This document shows, piece by piece, positions 24,701-38,063 of a DNA stretch of 64,000 nucleotides. The stretch's first letter is position 1; every line of letters starts with the position of its first letter. Source of the stretch: Halisarca cf. caerulea (lineage: Eukaryota; Porifera; Demospongiae; Chondrillida; Halisarcidae); assembly GCA_963170055.1 (NCBI GenBank), contig CAUJGJ010000093.1, forward strand, positions 1,202,001-1,266,000, given 5' to 3'. The notes beneath the pieces are model-generated. The model had not been told where the DNA came from and did not search any database. It worked only from the letters and a program-made list of their open reading frames with translations. Both the position numbers and the translations under genes were made by a program.

Positions 24701-26491
24701 AAATTCCCAAAGTTGCAAATATCTTAAAAACTGACTTAGTAACTTTCATTTAAAGCAAATTTCAGCTTAAACAACTATTCCAATGTCTCTTTAAAATGTT
24801 AACGTTGCTAAATTTAATTTTATCATAAGAATAAAATTCCCAAAGTTGCAAATATCTTAAAAACTGACTTAGTAACTTTCATTTAAAGCAAATTTCAGCT
24901 TAAACAACTATTCCAATGTCTCTTTAAAATGTTAACGTTGCTAAATTTAATTTTATCATAAGAACAAAATTGTCAAAAATGCAAATATCTTAAAAACTGA
25001 CTTAGTAACTTTCATTTAATGCAAATTTCAGCTTAAACAACTATTCCAATGTCTCTTTAAAATGCTAACGTTGCTAAATTTAATTTTATCATAAGAATAA
25101 AATTCCCAAAGTTGCAAATATCTTAAAAACTGACTTAGTAACTTTCATTTAAAGCAAATTTCAGCTTAAACAACTATTCCAATGTCTCTTTAAAATGTTA
25201 ACGTTGCTAAATTTAATTTTATCATAAGAATAAAATTCCCAAAGTTGCAAATATCTTAAAAACTGACTTAGTAACTTTCATTTAAAGCAAATTTCAGCTT
25301 AAGCAACTATTCCAATGTCTCTTTAAAATGTTAACGTTGCTAAATTTAATTTTATCATAAGAACAAAATTGTCAAAAATGCAAATATCTTAAAAACTGAC
25401 TTAGTAACTTTCATTTAATGCAAATTTCAGCTTAAACAACTATTCCAATGTCTCTTTAAAATGCTAACGTTGCTAAATTTAATTTTATCATAAGAATAAA
25501 ATTCCCAAAGTTGCAAATATCTTAAAAACTGACTTAGTAACTTTCATTTAAAGCAAATTTCAGCTTAAACAACTATTCCAATGTCTCTTTAAAATGTTAA
25601 CGTTGCTAAATTTAATTTTATCATAAGAATAAAATTCCCAAAGTTGCAAATATCTTAAAAACTGACTTAGTAACTTTCATTTAAAGCAAATTTCAGCTTA
25701 AACAACTATTCCAATGTCTCTTTAAAATGTTAACGTTGCTAAATTTAATTTTATCATAAGAACAAAATTGTCAAAAATGCAAATATCTTAAAAACTGACT
25801 TAGTAACTTTCATTTAATGCAAATTTCAGCTTAAACAACTATTCCAATGTCTCTTTAAAATGCTAACGTTGCTAAATTTAATTTTATCATAAGAATAAAA
25901 TTCCCAAAGTTGCAAATATCTTAAAAACTGACTTAGTAACTTTCATTTAAAGCAAATTTCAGCTTAAACAACTATTCCAATGTCTCTTTAAAATGTTAAC
26001 GTTGCTAAATTTAATTTTATCATAAGAATAAAATTCCCAAAGTTGCAAATATCTTAAAAACTGACTTAGTAACTTTCATTTAAAGCAAATTTCAGCTTAA
26101 ACAACTATTCCAATGTCTCTTTAAAATGTTAACGTTGCTAAATTTAATTTTATCATAAGAACAAAATTGTCAAAAATGCAAATATCTTAAAAACTGACTT
26201 AGTAACTTTCATTTAATGCAAATTTCAGCTTAAACAACTATTCCAATGTCTCTTTAAAATGCTAACGTTGCTAAATTTAATTTTATCATAAGAATAAAAT
26301 TCCCAAAGTTGCAAATATCTTAAAAACTGACTTAGTAACTTTCATTTAAAGCAAATTTCAGCTTAAACAACTATTCCAATGTCTCTTTAAAATGTTAACG
26401 TTGCTAAATTTAATTTTATCATAAGAATAAAATTCCCAAAGTTGCAAATATCTTAAAAACTGACTTAGTAACTTTCATTTAAAGCAAATTT
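21704..26491 (+). repeat. Two 18-monomer (2394-bp) tandem blocks containing the Q-R-P 3-mer
   Basis: 21704-24097 and 24098-26491 have the same order: a monomer with AAAATATTAACG and GAAAAAAATTCCC, V, a 45T monomer with the rare TTTAATCATAAG (near 22027 and 24421, exactly 2394 bp apart), S, four rounds of Q-R-P, then Q and R. The P monomer starting CAGCTTAAGC is at 22901 and 25295, also 2394 bp apart. One visible difference: the last R has CCCAAAATTGC in the first block and CCCAAAGTTGC in the second. Confidence 0.92.
22236..22634 (+). repeat. Representative left-compartment 3-mer Q-R-P (399 bp)
   Basis: Q (GCTAAC, CCCAAAG, AAAGC tail), R (GTTAAC, CCCAAAG, AAAGC tail) and P (GTTAAC, GAACAAAATTGTC, AAAAATGC, AATGC tail). 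The trio repeats four times without a break at 22236-23831 and again at 24630-26225, and sporadically to about 32.7 kb. P is also the type that carries the transposon. Confidence 0.92.
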
Positions 26492-29400
26492 CAGCTTAAA
26501 CAACTATTCCAATGTCTCTTTAAAATGTTAACGTTGCTAAATTTAATTTTATCATAAGAATAAAATTCCCAAAGTTGCAAATATCTTAAAAACTGACTTA
26601 GTAACTTTCATTTAAAGCAAATTTCAGCTTAAACAACTATTCCAATGTCTCTTTAAAATGCTAACGTTGCTAAATTTAATTTTATCATAAGAATAAAATT
26701 GTCAAAGTTGAAAATATCTTAAAAACTGACTTAGTAACTTTCATTTAAAGCAAATTTCAGCTTAAACAACTATTCCAATGTCTCTTTAAAATGCTAACGT
26801 TGCTAAATTTAATTTTATCATAAGAATAAAATTCCCAAAGTTGCAAATATCTTAAAAACTGACTTAGTAACTTTCATTTAAAGCAAATTTCAGCTTAAAC
26901 AACTATTCCAATGTCTCTTTAAAATGTTAACGTTGCTAAATTTAATTTTATCATAAGAATAAAATTCCCAAAGTTGCAAATATCTTAAAAACTGACTTAG
27001 TAACTTTCATTTAAAGCAAATTTCAGCTTAAACAACTATTCCAATGTCTCTTTAAAATGTTAACGTTGCTAAATTTAATTTTATCATAAGAACAAAATTG
27101 TCAAAAATGCAAATATCTTAAAAACTGACTTAGTAACTTTCCTTTAATGCAAATTTCAGCTTAAACAACTATTCCAATGTCTCTTTAAAATGCTAACGTT
27201 GCTAAATTTAATTTTATCATAAGAATAAAATTCCCAAAGTTGCAAATATCTTAAAAACTGACTTAGTAACTTTCATTTAAAGCAAATTTCAGCTTAAACA
27301 ACTATTCCAATGTCTCTTTAAAATGTTAACGTTGCTAAATTTAATTTTATCATAAGAATAAAATTGTCAAAGTTGCAAATATCTTAAAAACTGACTTAGT
27401 AACTTTCATTTAAAGCAAATTTCAGCTTAAACAACTATTCCAATGTCTCTTTAAAATGTTAACGTTGCTAAATTTAATTTTATCATAAGAATAAAATTCC
27501 CAAAGTTGCAAATATCTTAAAAACTGACTTAGTAACTTTCATTTAAAGCAAATTTCAGCTTAAACAACTATTCCAATGTCTCTTTAAAATGTTAACGTTG
27601 CTAAATTTAATTTTATCATAAGAATAAAATTGTCAAAGTTGCAAATATCTTAAAAACTTACTTATTTACTTTCATTTAATGCAAATTTCAGCTTAAACAA
27701 CTATTCCAATGTCTCTTTAAAATGCTAACGTTGCTAAATTTAATTTTATCATAAGAACAAAATTGTCAAAAATGCAAATATATTAAAAACTGACTTAGTA
27801 ACTTTCATTTAATGCAAATTTCAGCTTAAACAACTATTTCAATGTCTCTTTAAAATGCTAACGTTGCTAAATTTAATTTTATCATAAGAATAAAATTCCC
27901 AAAGTTGCAAATATCTTAAAAACTGACTTAGTAACTTTCATTTAAACCAAATTTCAGCTTAAACAACTATTCCAATGTCTCTTTAAAATGTTAACGTTGC
28001 TAAATTTAATTTTATCATAAGAATAAAATTCCCAAAGTTGCAAATATCTTAAAAACTGACTTAGTAACTTTCATTTAATGCAAATTTCAGCTTAAACAAC
28101 TATTCCAATGTCTCTTTAAAATGCTAACGTTGCTAAATTTAATTTTATCATAAGAATAAAATTCCCAAAGTTGCAAATATCTTAAAAACTGACTTAGTAA
28201 CTTTCATTTAATGCAAATTTCAGCTTAAACAACTATTCCAATGTCTCTTTAAAATGCTAACGTTGCTAAATTTAATTTTATCATAAGAATAAAATTCCCA
28301 AAGTTGCAAATATCTTAAAAACTGACTTAGTAACTTTCATTTAAAGCAAATTTCAGCTTAAACAACTATTCCAATGTCTCTTTAAAATGTTAACGTTGCT
28401 AAATTTAATTTTATCATAAGAACAAAATTGTCAAAAATGCAAATATCTTAAAAACTGACTTAGTAACTTTCCTTTAATGCAAATTTCAGCTTAAACAACT
28501 ATTCCAATGTCTCTTTAAAATGCTAACGTTGCTAAATTTAATTTTATCATAAGAATAAAATTCCCAAAGTTGCAAATATCTTAAAAACTGACTTAGTAAC
28601 TTTCATTTAAAGCAAATTTCAGCTTAAACAACTATTCCAATGTCTCTTTAAAATGTTAACGTTGCTAAATTTAATTTTATCATCAGAATAAAATTGTCAA
28701 AGTTGAAAATATCTTAAAAACTGACTTAGTAACTTTCATTTAAAGCAAATTTCAGCTTAAACAACTATTCCAATGTCTCTTTAAAATGTTAACGTTGCTA
28801 AATTTAATTTTATCATAAGAATAAAATTCCCAAAGTTGCAAATATCTTAAAAACTGACTTAGTAACTTTCATTTAAAGCAAATTTCAGCTTAAACAACTA
28901 TTCCAATGTCTCTTTAAAATGTTAACGTTGCTAAATTTAATTTTATCATAAGAATAAAATTGTCAAAGTTGCAAATATCTTAAAAACTGACTTAGTAACT
29001 TTCATTTAATGCAAATTTCAGCTTAAACAACTATTCCAATGTCTCTTTAAAATGCTAACGTTGCTAAATTTAATTTTATCATAAGAATAAAATTCCCAAA
29101 GTTGCAAATATCTTAAAAACTGACTTAGTAACTTTCATTTAAAGCAAATTTCAGCTTAAACAACTATTCCAATGTCTCTTTAAAATGTTAACGTTGCTAA
29201 ATTTAATTTTATCATAAGAATAAAATTGTCAAAGTTGAAAATATCTTAAAAACTGACTTAGTAACTTTCATTTAAAGCAAATTTCAGCTTAAACAACTAT
29301 TCCAATGTCTCTTTAAAAAGCTAACGTTGCTAAATTTAATTTTATCATAAGAATAAAATTCCCAAAATTGCAAATATCTTAAAAACTGACTTAGTAACTT

Positions 29401-32400
29401 TCATTTAAAGCAAATTTCAGCTTAAACAACTATTCCAATGTCTCTTTAAAATGTTAACGTTGCTAAATTTAATTTTATCATAAGAATAAAATTCCCAAAG
29501 TTGCAAATATCTTAAAAACTGACTTAGTAACTTTCATTTAAAGCAAATTTCAGCTTAAACAACTATTCCAATGTCTCTTTAAAATGTTAACGTTGCTAAA
29601 TTTAATTTTATCATAAGAATAAAATTCCCAAAGTTGCAAATATCTTAAAAACTGACTTAGTAACTTTCATTTAAAGCAAATTTCAGCTTAAACAACTATT
29701 CCAATGTCTCTTTAAAATGTTAACGTTGCTAAATTTAATTTTATCATAAGAATAAAATTCCCAAAGTTGCAAATATCTTAAAAACTGACTTAGTAACTTT
29801 CATTTAATGCAAATTTCAGCTTAAACAACTATTCCAATGTCTCTTTAAAATGCTAACGTTGCTAAATTTAATTTTATCATAAGAATAAAATTCCCAAAGT
29901 TGCAAATATCTTAAAAACTGACTTAGTAACTTTCATTTAAAGCAAATTTCAGCTTAAACAACTATTCCAATGTCTCTTTAAAATGTTAACGTTGCTAAAT
30001 TTAATTTTATCATAAGAATAAAATTGTCAAAGTTGAAAATATCTTAAAAACTGACTTAGTAACTTTCATTTAAAGCAAATTTCAGCTTAAACAACTATTC
30101 CAATGTCTCTTTAAAAAGCTAACGTTGCTAAATTTAATTTTATCATAAGAATAAAATTCCCAAAATTGCAAATATCTTAAAAACTGACTTAGTAACTTTC
30201 ATTTAAAGCAAATTTCAGCTTAAACAACTATTCCAATGTCTCTTTAAAATGTTAACGTTGCTAAATTTAATTTTATCATAAGAATAAAATTCCCAAAGTT
30301 GCAAATATCTTAAAAACTGACTTAGTAACTTTCATTTAAAGCAAATTTCAGCTTAAACAACTATTCCAATGTCTCTTTAAAATGTTAACGTTGCTAAATT
30401 TAATTTTATCATAAGAATAAAATTCCCAAAGTTGCAAATATCTTAAAAACTGACTTAGTAACTTTCATTTAAAGCAAATTTCAGCTTAAACAACTATTCC
30501 AATGTCTCTTTAAAATGTTAACGTTGCTAAATTTAATTTTATCATAAGAACAAAATTGTCAAAAATGCAAATATCTTAAAAACTGACTTAGTAACTTTCA
30601 TTTAATGCAAATTTCAGCTTAAACAACTATTCCAATGTCTCTTTAAAATACTAACGTTGCTAAATTTAATTTTATCATAAGAAAAAAATTCCCAAAGTTG
30701 CAAATATCTTAAAAACTGACTTAGTAACTTTCATTTAAAGCAAATTTCAGCTTAAACAACTATTCCAAAGTCTCTTTAAAATGTTAACGTTGCTAAATTT
30801 AATTTTATCATAAGAATAAAATTGTCAAAGTTGCAAATATCTTAAAAACTGACTTAGTAACTTTCATTTAAAGCAAATATCAGCTTAAACAACTATTCCA
30901 ATGTCTCTTTAAAATGTTAACGTTTCTAAATTTAATTTTATCATAAGAATAAAATTCCCAAAGTTGCAAATATCTTAAAAACTTACTTAGTAACTTTCAT
31001 TTAATGCAAATTTCAGCTTAAACAACTATTCCAATGTCTCTTTAAAATGCTAACGTTGCTAAATTTAATTTTATCATAAGAACAAAATTGTCAAAAATGC
31101 AAATATCTTAAAAACTGACTTAGTAACTTTCATTTAATGCAAATTTCAGCTTAAACAACTATTCCAATGTCTCTTTAAAATGCTAACGTTGCTAAATTTA
31201 ATTTTATCATAAGAATAAAATTCCCAAAGTTGCAAATATCTTAAAAACTGACTTAGTAACTTTCATTTAAAGCAAATTTCAGCTTAAACAACTATTCCAA
31301 TGTCTCTTTAAAATGTTAACGTTGCTAAATTTAATTTTATCATAAGAATAAAATTCCCAAAGTTGCAAATATCTTAAAAACTGACTTAGTAACTTTCATT
31401 TAAAGCAAATTTCAGCTTAAACAACTATTCCAATGTCTCTTTAAAATGTTAACGTTGCTAAATTTAATTTTATCATAAGAACAAAATTGTCAAAAATGCA
31501 AATATCTTAAAAACTGACTTAGTAACTTTCATTTAATGCAAATTTCAGCTTAAACAACTATTCCAATGTCTCTTTAAAATGCTAACGTTGCTAAATTTAA
31601 TTTTATCATAAGAATAAAATTCCCAAAGTTGCAAATATCTTAAAAACTGACTTAGTAACTTTCATTTAAAGCAAATTTCAGCTTAAACAACTATTCCAAT
31701 GTCTCTTTAAAATGTTAACGTTGCTAAATTTAATTTTATCATAAGAATAAAATTCCCAAAGTTGCAAATATCTTAAAAACTGACTTAGTAACTTTCATTT
31801 AAAGCAAATTTCAGCTTAAACAACTATTCCAATGTCTCTTTAAAATGTTAACGTTGCTAAATTTAATTTTATCATAAGAATAAAATTCCCAAAGTTGCAA
31901 ATATCTTAAAAACTGACTTAGTAACTTTCATTTAAAGCAAATTTCAGCTTAAACAACTATTCCAATGTCTCTTTAAAATGTTAACGTTGCTAAATTTAAT
32001 TTTATCATAAGAACAAAATTGTCAAAAATGCAAATATCTTAAAAACTGACTTAGTAACTTTCATTTAATGCAAATTTCAGCTTAAACAACTATTCCAATG
32101 TCTCTTTAAAATGCTAACGTTGCTAAATTTAATTTTATCATAAGAATAAAATTCCCAAAGTTGCAAATATCTTAAAAACTGACTTAGTAACTTTCATTTA
32201 AAGCAAATTTCAGCTTAAACAACTATTCCAATGTCTCTTTAAAATGTTAACGTTGCTAAATTTAATTTTATCATAAGAATAAAATTGTCAAAGTTGAAAA
32301 TATCTTAAAAACTGACTTAGTAACTTTCATTTAAAGCAAATTTCAGCTTAAACAACTATTCCAATGTCTCTTTAAAATGCTAACGTTGCTAAATTTAATT

Positions 32401-33008
32401 TTATCATAAGAATAAAATTCCCAAAGTTGCAAATATCTTAAAAACTGACTTAGTAACTTTCATTTAAAGCAAATTTCAGCTTAAACAACTATTCCAATGT
32501 CTCTTTAAAATGTTAACGTTGCTAAATTTAATTTTATCATAAGAATAAAATTCCCAAAGTTGCAAATATCTTAAAAACTGACTTAGTAACTTTCATTTAA
32601 AGCAAATTTCAGCTTAAACAACTATTCCAATGTCTCTTTAAAATGTTAACGTTGCTAAATTTAATTTTATCATAAGAACAAAATTGTCAAAAATGCAAAT
32701 ATCTTAAAAACTGACTTAGTAACTTTCATTTAATGCAAATTTCAGCTTAAACAACTATTCCAATGTCTCTTTAAAATGCTAACGTTGCTAAATTTAATTT
32801 TATCATAAGAATAAAATTCCCAAAGTTGCAAATATCTTAAAAACTGACTTAGTAACTTTCATTTAAAGCAAATTTCAGCTTAAACAACTATTCCAATGTC
32901 TCTTTAAAATGTTAACGTTGCTAAATTTAATTTTATCATAAGAATAAAATTGTCAAAGTTGAAAATATCTTAAAAACTGACTTAGTAACTTTCATTTAAA
33001 GCAAATTT
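26492..33008 (+). repeat. Left compartment, mixed Q/R/P/V/S/T monomers
   Basis: All monomers are 133 bp with no indel. A 6-monomer duplication (798 bp) is marked by the Q variants with AAAAAGCTAAC and CCCAAAATTGC at 29285 and 30083. A CCTTTAATGC tail marks the P monomers at 27024 and 28354, ten monomers apart. At 27556-27954 sits a trio (B-like with CTTATTTAC, S with AAATATATTAAAA, Q starting with CTATTTCAATG) that reappears at 33408, 34339 and partly at 35802. Order from 30615: marker with GAAAAAAATT, n, T, S, Q-R-P, Q-R-R-P, Q-V, Q-R-P, Q-V. No gene is visible. Confidence 0.87.
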
Positions 33009-36000
33009 CAGCTTAAACAACTATTCCAATGTCTCTTTAAAATGTTAACGTTGCTAAATTTAATTTTATCATAAGAATAAAATTCCCAAAGTTGCAAATA
33101 TCTTAAAAACTGACTTAGTAACTTTCATTTAAAGCAAATTTCAGCTTAAACAACTATTCCAATGTCTCTTTAAAATGTTAACGTTGCTAAATTTAATTTT
33201 ATCATAAGAATAAAATTCCCAAAGTTGCAAATATCTTAAAAACTGACTTAGTAACTTTCATTTAAAGCAAATTTCAGCTTAAACAACTATTCCAATGTCT
33301 CTTTAAAATGTTAACGTTGCTAAATTTAATTTTATCATAAGAACAAAATTGTCAAAAATGCAAATATCTTAAAAACTGACTTAGTAACTTTCATTTAAAG
33401 CAAATTTCAGCTTAAACAACTATTCCAATGTCTCTTTAAAATGTTAACGTTGCTAAATTTAATTTTATCATAAGAATAAAATTGTCAAAGTTGCAAATAT
33501 CTTAAAAACTTACTTATTTACTTTCATTTAATGCAAATTTCAGCTTAAACAACTATTCCAATGTCTCTTTAAAATGTTAACGTTGCTAAATTTAATTTTA
33601 TCATAAGAACAAAATTGTCAAAAATGCAAATATATTAAAAACTGACTTAGTAACTTTCATTTAATGCAAATTTCAGCTTAAACAACTATTTCAATGTCTC
33701 TTTAAAATGCTAACGTTGCTAAATTTAATTTTATCATAAGAATAAAATTCCCAAAGTTGCAAATATCTTAAAAACTGACTTAGTAACTTTCATATAAAGC
33801 CAATTTTAGCTTAAACAACTATTCCAATGTCTCTTTAAAATGTTAACGTTGCTAAATGTAATTTTATCATAAGATTAAAATTGTCAAAAATGCAAATATC
33901 TTAAAAACTGACTTAGTAACTTTCATTTAAAGCAAATTTCAGCTTAAACAACTATTCCAATGTCTCTTTAAAATGTTAACGTTGCTAAATTTAATTTTAT
34001 CATAAGAATAAAATTCCCAAAGTTGCAAATATCTTAAAAACTGACTTAGTAACTTTCATTTAAAGCAAATTTCAGCTTAAACAACTATTCCAATGTCTCT
34101 TTAAAATGTTAACGTTGCTAAATTTAATTTTATCATAAGAATAAAATTCCCAAAGTTGCAAATATCTTAAAAACTGACTTAGTAACTTTCATTTAAAGCA
34201 AATTTCAGCTTAAACAACTATTCCAATGTCTCTTTAAAATGTTAACGTTGCTAAATTTAATTTTATCATAAGAACAAAATTGTCAAAAATGCAAATATCT
34301 TAAAAACTGACTTAGTAACTTTCATTTAAAGCAAATTTCAGCTTAAACAACTATTCCAATGTCTCTTTAAAATGTTAACGTTGCTAAATTTAATTTTATC
34401 ATAAGAATAAAATTGTCAAAGTTGCAAATATCTTAAAAACTTACTTATTTACTTTCATTTAATGCAAATTTCAGCTTAAACAACTATTCCAATGTCTCTT
34501 TAAAATGTTAACGTTGCTAAATTTAATTTTATCATAAGAACAAAATTGTCAAAAATGCAAATATATTAAAAACTGACTTAGTAACTTTCATTTAATGCAA
34601 ATTTCAGCTTAAACAACTATTTCAATGTCTCTTTAAAATGCTAACGTTGCTAAATTTAATTTTATCATAAGAATAAAATTCCCAAAGTTGCAAATATCTT
34701 AAAAACTGACTTAGTAACTTTCATATAAAGCCAATTTTAGCTTAAACAACTATTCCAATGTCTCTTTAAAATGTTAACGTTGCTAAATGTAATTTTATCA
34801 TAAGATTAAAATTGTCAAAAATGCAAATATCTTAAAAACTGACTTAGTAACTTTCATTTAAAGCAAATTTCAGCTTAAACAACTATTCCAATGTCTCTTT
34901 AAAAATTTAACGTTGCTAAATTTAATTTTATCATAAGAATAAAATTGTCAAAGTTGCAAATATCTTAAAAACTGACTTAGTAACTTTCATAAAAAGCCAA
35001 TTTCAGCTTAAACAACTATTCCAATGTCTCTTTAACATGTTAATGTTTCTAAATTTAATTTTATCATAAGAATAAAATTCCCAAAGTTGCAAATATCTTA
35101 AAAACTGACTTAGTAACTTTCATTTAAAGCAAATTTCAGCTTAAACAACTATTCCAATGTCTCTTTAAAATGTTAACGTTGCTAAATGTAATTTTATCAT
35201 AAGATTAAAATTGTCAAAAATGCAAATATCTTAAAAACTGACTTAGTAACTTTCATTTAAAGCAAATTTCAGCTTAAACAACTATTCCAATGTCTCTTTA
35301 AAAATTTAACGTTGCTAAATTTAATTTTATCATAAGAATAAAATTGTCAAAGTTGCAAATATCTTAAAAACTGACTTAGTAACTTTCATTTAATGCAAAT
35401 TTCAGCTTAAACAACTATTCCAATGTCTCTTTAAAATGCTAACGTTGCTAAATTTAATTTTATCATAAGAATAAAATTCCCAAAGTTGCAAATATCTTAA
35501 AAACTGACTTAGTAACTTTCATTTAAAGCAAATTTCAGCTTAAACAACTATTCCAATGTCTCTTTAAAATGTTAACGTTGCTAAATTTAATTTTATCATA
35601 AGAATAAAATTGTCAAAGTTGAAAATATCTTAAAAACTGACTTAGTAACTTTCATTTAAAGCAAATTTCAGCTTAAACAACTATTCCAATGTCTCTTTAA
35701 AATGTTAACGTTGCTAAATTTAATTTTATCATAAGAATAAAATTCCCAAAGTTGCAAATATCTTAAAAACTGACTTAGTAACTTTCATTTAAAGCAAATT
35801 TCAGCTTAAACAACTATTCCAATGTCTCTTTAAAATGTTAACGTTGCTAAATTTAATTTTATCATAAGAATAAAATTGTCAAAGTTGCAAATATCTTAAA
35901 AACTTACTTATTTACTTTCATTTAATGCAAATTTCAGCTTAAACAACTATTCCAATGTCTCTTTAAAATGCTAACGTTGCTAAATTTAATTTTATCATAA

Positions 36001-36200
36001 GAACAAAATTGTCAAAAATGCAAATATCTTAAAAACTTACTTAGTAACTTTCATTTAATGCAAATTTCAGCTTAAACAACTATTCCAATGTCTCTTTAAA
36101 ATGTTAACGTTGCTAAATGTAATTTTATCATAAGATTAAAATTGTCAAAAATGCAAATATCTTAAAAACTGACTTAGTAACTTTCATTTAATGCAAATTT
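33009..36200 (+). repeat. Transition zone between left and right compartments, with a 7-mer duplication
   Basis: 33009-33939 and 33940-34870 (931 bp each) share the order R-R-P-(CTTATTTAC monomer)-(AAATATATT P)-Q with a 121A/128C tail-C starting TAGC. The CTTATTTAC marks at 33511 and 34442 are 931 bp apart. The first true C (52G, 69T, 83-84 AA) is at 33807. D-like and E-like monomers first follow it at 34871 (tail ATAAAAAGCC) and 35004 (TTAACATGTTAATG). From 35137: C-D'-Q-V-R-(CTTATTTAC)-S-C, so left and right types alternate. This looks like the exchange front between two amplification histories. Confidence 0.87.
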
Positions 36201-37930
36201 CAGCTTAAACAACTATTCCAATGTCTCTTTAAAAATTTAACGTTGCTAAATTTAATTTTATCATAAGAATAAAATTGTCAAAGTTGCAAATATCTTAAAA
36301 ACTGACTTAGTAACTTTCATATAAAGCCAATTTCAGCTTAAACAACTATTCCAATGTCTCTTTAAAATGTTAATGTTTCTAAATTTAATTTTATCATAAG
36401 AATAAAATTCCCAAAGTTGCAAATATCTTAAAAACTGACTTAGTAACTTTCATTTAAAGCAAATTTCAGCTTAAACAACTATTCCAATGTCTCTTTAAAA
36501 TGTTAACGTTGCTAAATTTAATTTTATCATAAGAATAAAATTCCCAAAGTTGCAAATATCTTAAAAACTCACTTAGTAACTTTCATTTAAAGCAAATTTC
36601 AGCTTAAACAACTATTCCAATGTCTCTTTAAAATGTTAACGTTGCTAAATTTAATTTTATCATAAGAATAAAATTGTCAAAGTTGCAAATATCTTAAAAA
36701 CTTACTTAGTAACTTTCATTTAAAGCAAATTTCAGCTTAAACAACTATTCCAATGTCTCTTTAAAATGTTAACGTTGCTAAATGTAATTTTATCATAAGA
36801 TTAAAATTGTCAAAAATGCAAATATCTTAAAAACTGACTTAGTAACTTTCATTTAAAGCAAATTTCAGCTTAAACAACTATTCCAATGTCTCTTTAAAAA
36901 TTTAACGTTGCTAAATTTAATTTTATCATAAGAATAAAATTGTCAAAGTTGCAAATATCTTAAAAACTGACTTAGTAACTTTCATATAAAGCCAATTTCA
37001 GCTTAAACAACTATTCCAATGTCTCTTTAAAATGTTAATGTTTCTAAATTTAATTTTATCATAAGAATAAAATTCCCAAAGTTGCAAATATCTTAAAAAC
37101 TGACTTAGTAACTTTCATTTAAAGCAAATTTCAGCTTAAACAACTATTCCAATGTCTCTTTAAAATGTTAACGTTGCTAAATTTAATTTTATCATAAGAA
37201 TAAAATTGTCAAAGTTGAAAATATCTTAAAAACTGACTTAGTAACTTTCATTTAAAGCACATTTCAGCTTAAACAACTATTCCAATGTCTCTTTAAAATG
37301 TTAACGTTGCTAAATTTAATTTTATCATAAGAATAAAATTGTCAAAGTTGCAAATATCTTAAAAACTTACTTAGTAACTTTCATTTAAAGCAAATTTCAG
37401 CTTAAACAACTATTCCAATGTCTCTTTAAAATGTTAACGTTGCTAAATGTAATTTTATCATAAGATTAAAATTGTCAAAAATGCAAATATCTTAAAAACT
37501 GACTTAGTAACTTTCATTTAAAGCAAATTTCAGCTTAAACAACTATTCCAATGTCTCTTTAAAAATTTAACGTTGCTAAATTTAATTTTATCATAAGAAT
37601 AAAATTGTCAAAGTTGCAAATATCTTAAAAACTGACTTAGTAACTTTCATATAAAGCCAATTTCAGCTTAAACAACTATTCCAATGTCTCTTTAAAATGT
37701 TAATGTTTCTAAATTTAATTTTATCATAAGAATAAAATTCCCAAAGTTGCAAATATCTTAAAAACTGACTTAGTAACTTTCATTTAAAGCAAATTTCAGC
37801 TTAAACAACTATTCCAATGTCTCTTCAAAAATGTTAACGTTGCTAAATTTAATTTTATCATAAGAATAAAATTGTCAAAGTTGAAAATATCTTAAAAACT
37901 GACTTAGTAACTTTCATATAAAGCCAATTT

Positions 37931-38063
37931 TAGCTTAAACAACTATTCCAATGTCTCTTTAAAATGTTAACGTTGCTAAATGTAATTTTATCATAAGATT
38001 AAAATTGTCAAAGTTGCAAATATCTTAAAAACTTACTTAGTAACTTTCATTTAAAGCAAATTT
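37931..38063 (+). repeat. Hybrid C/B monomer (recombination junction)
   Basis: It starts like C (TAGC start, 52G, 69T) and ends like B (AAGTTGC, 104T). The switch lies between 38001 and 38012. It stands between F and C, where F-C-D-E-linker-B-C would be expected, so one exchange inside the monomer removing four monomers explains it. Confidence 0.8.

Noticed and set aside
27024..28486. A 10-monomer (1330-bp) tandem duplication suggested by the shared CCTTTAATGC tail.
   Set aside because: Only the marked P monomer and its immediate neighbours agree; the following monomers differ in type, so a clean duplication is not supported.
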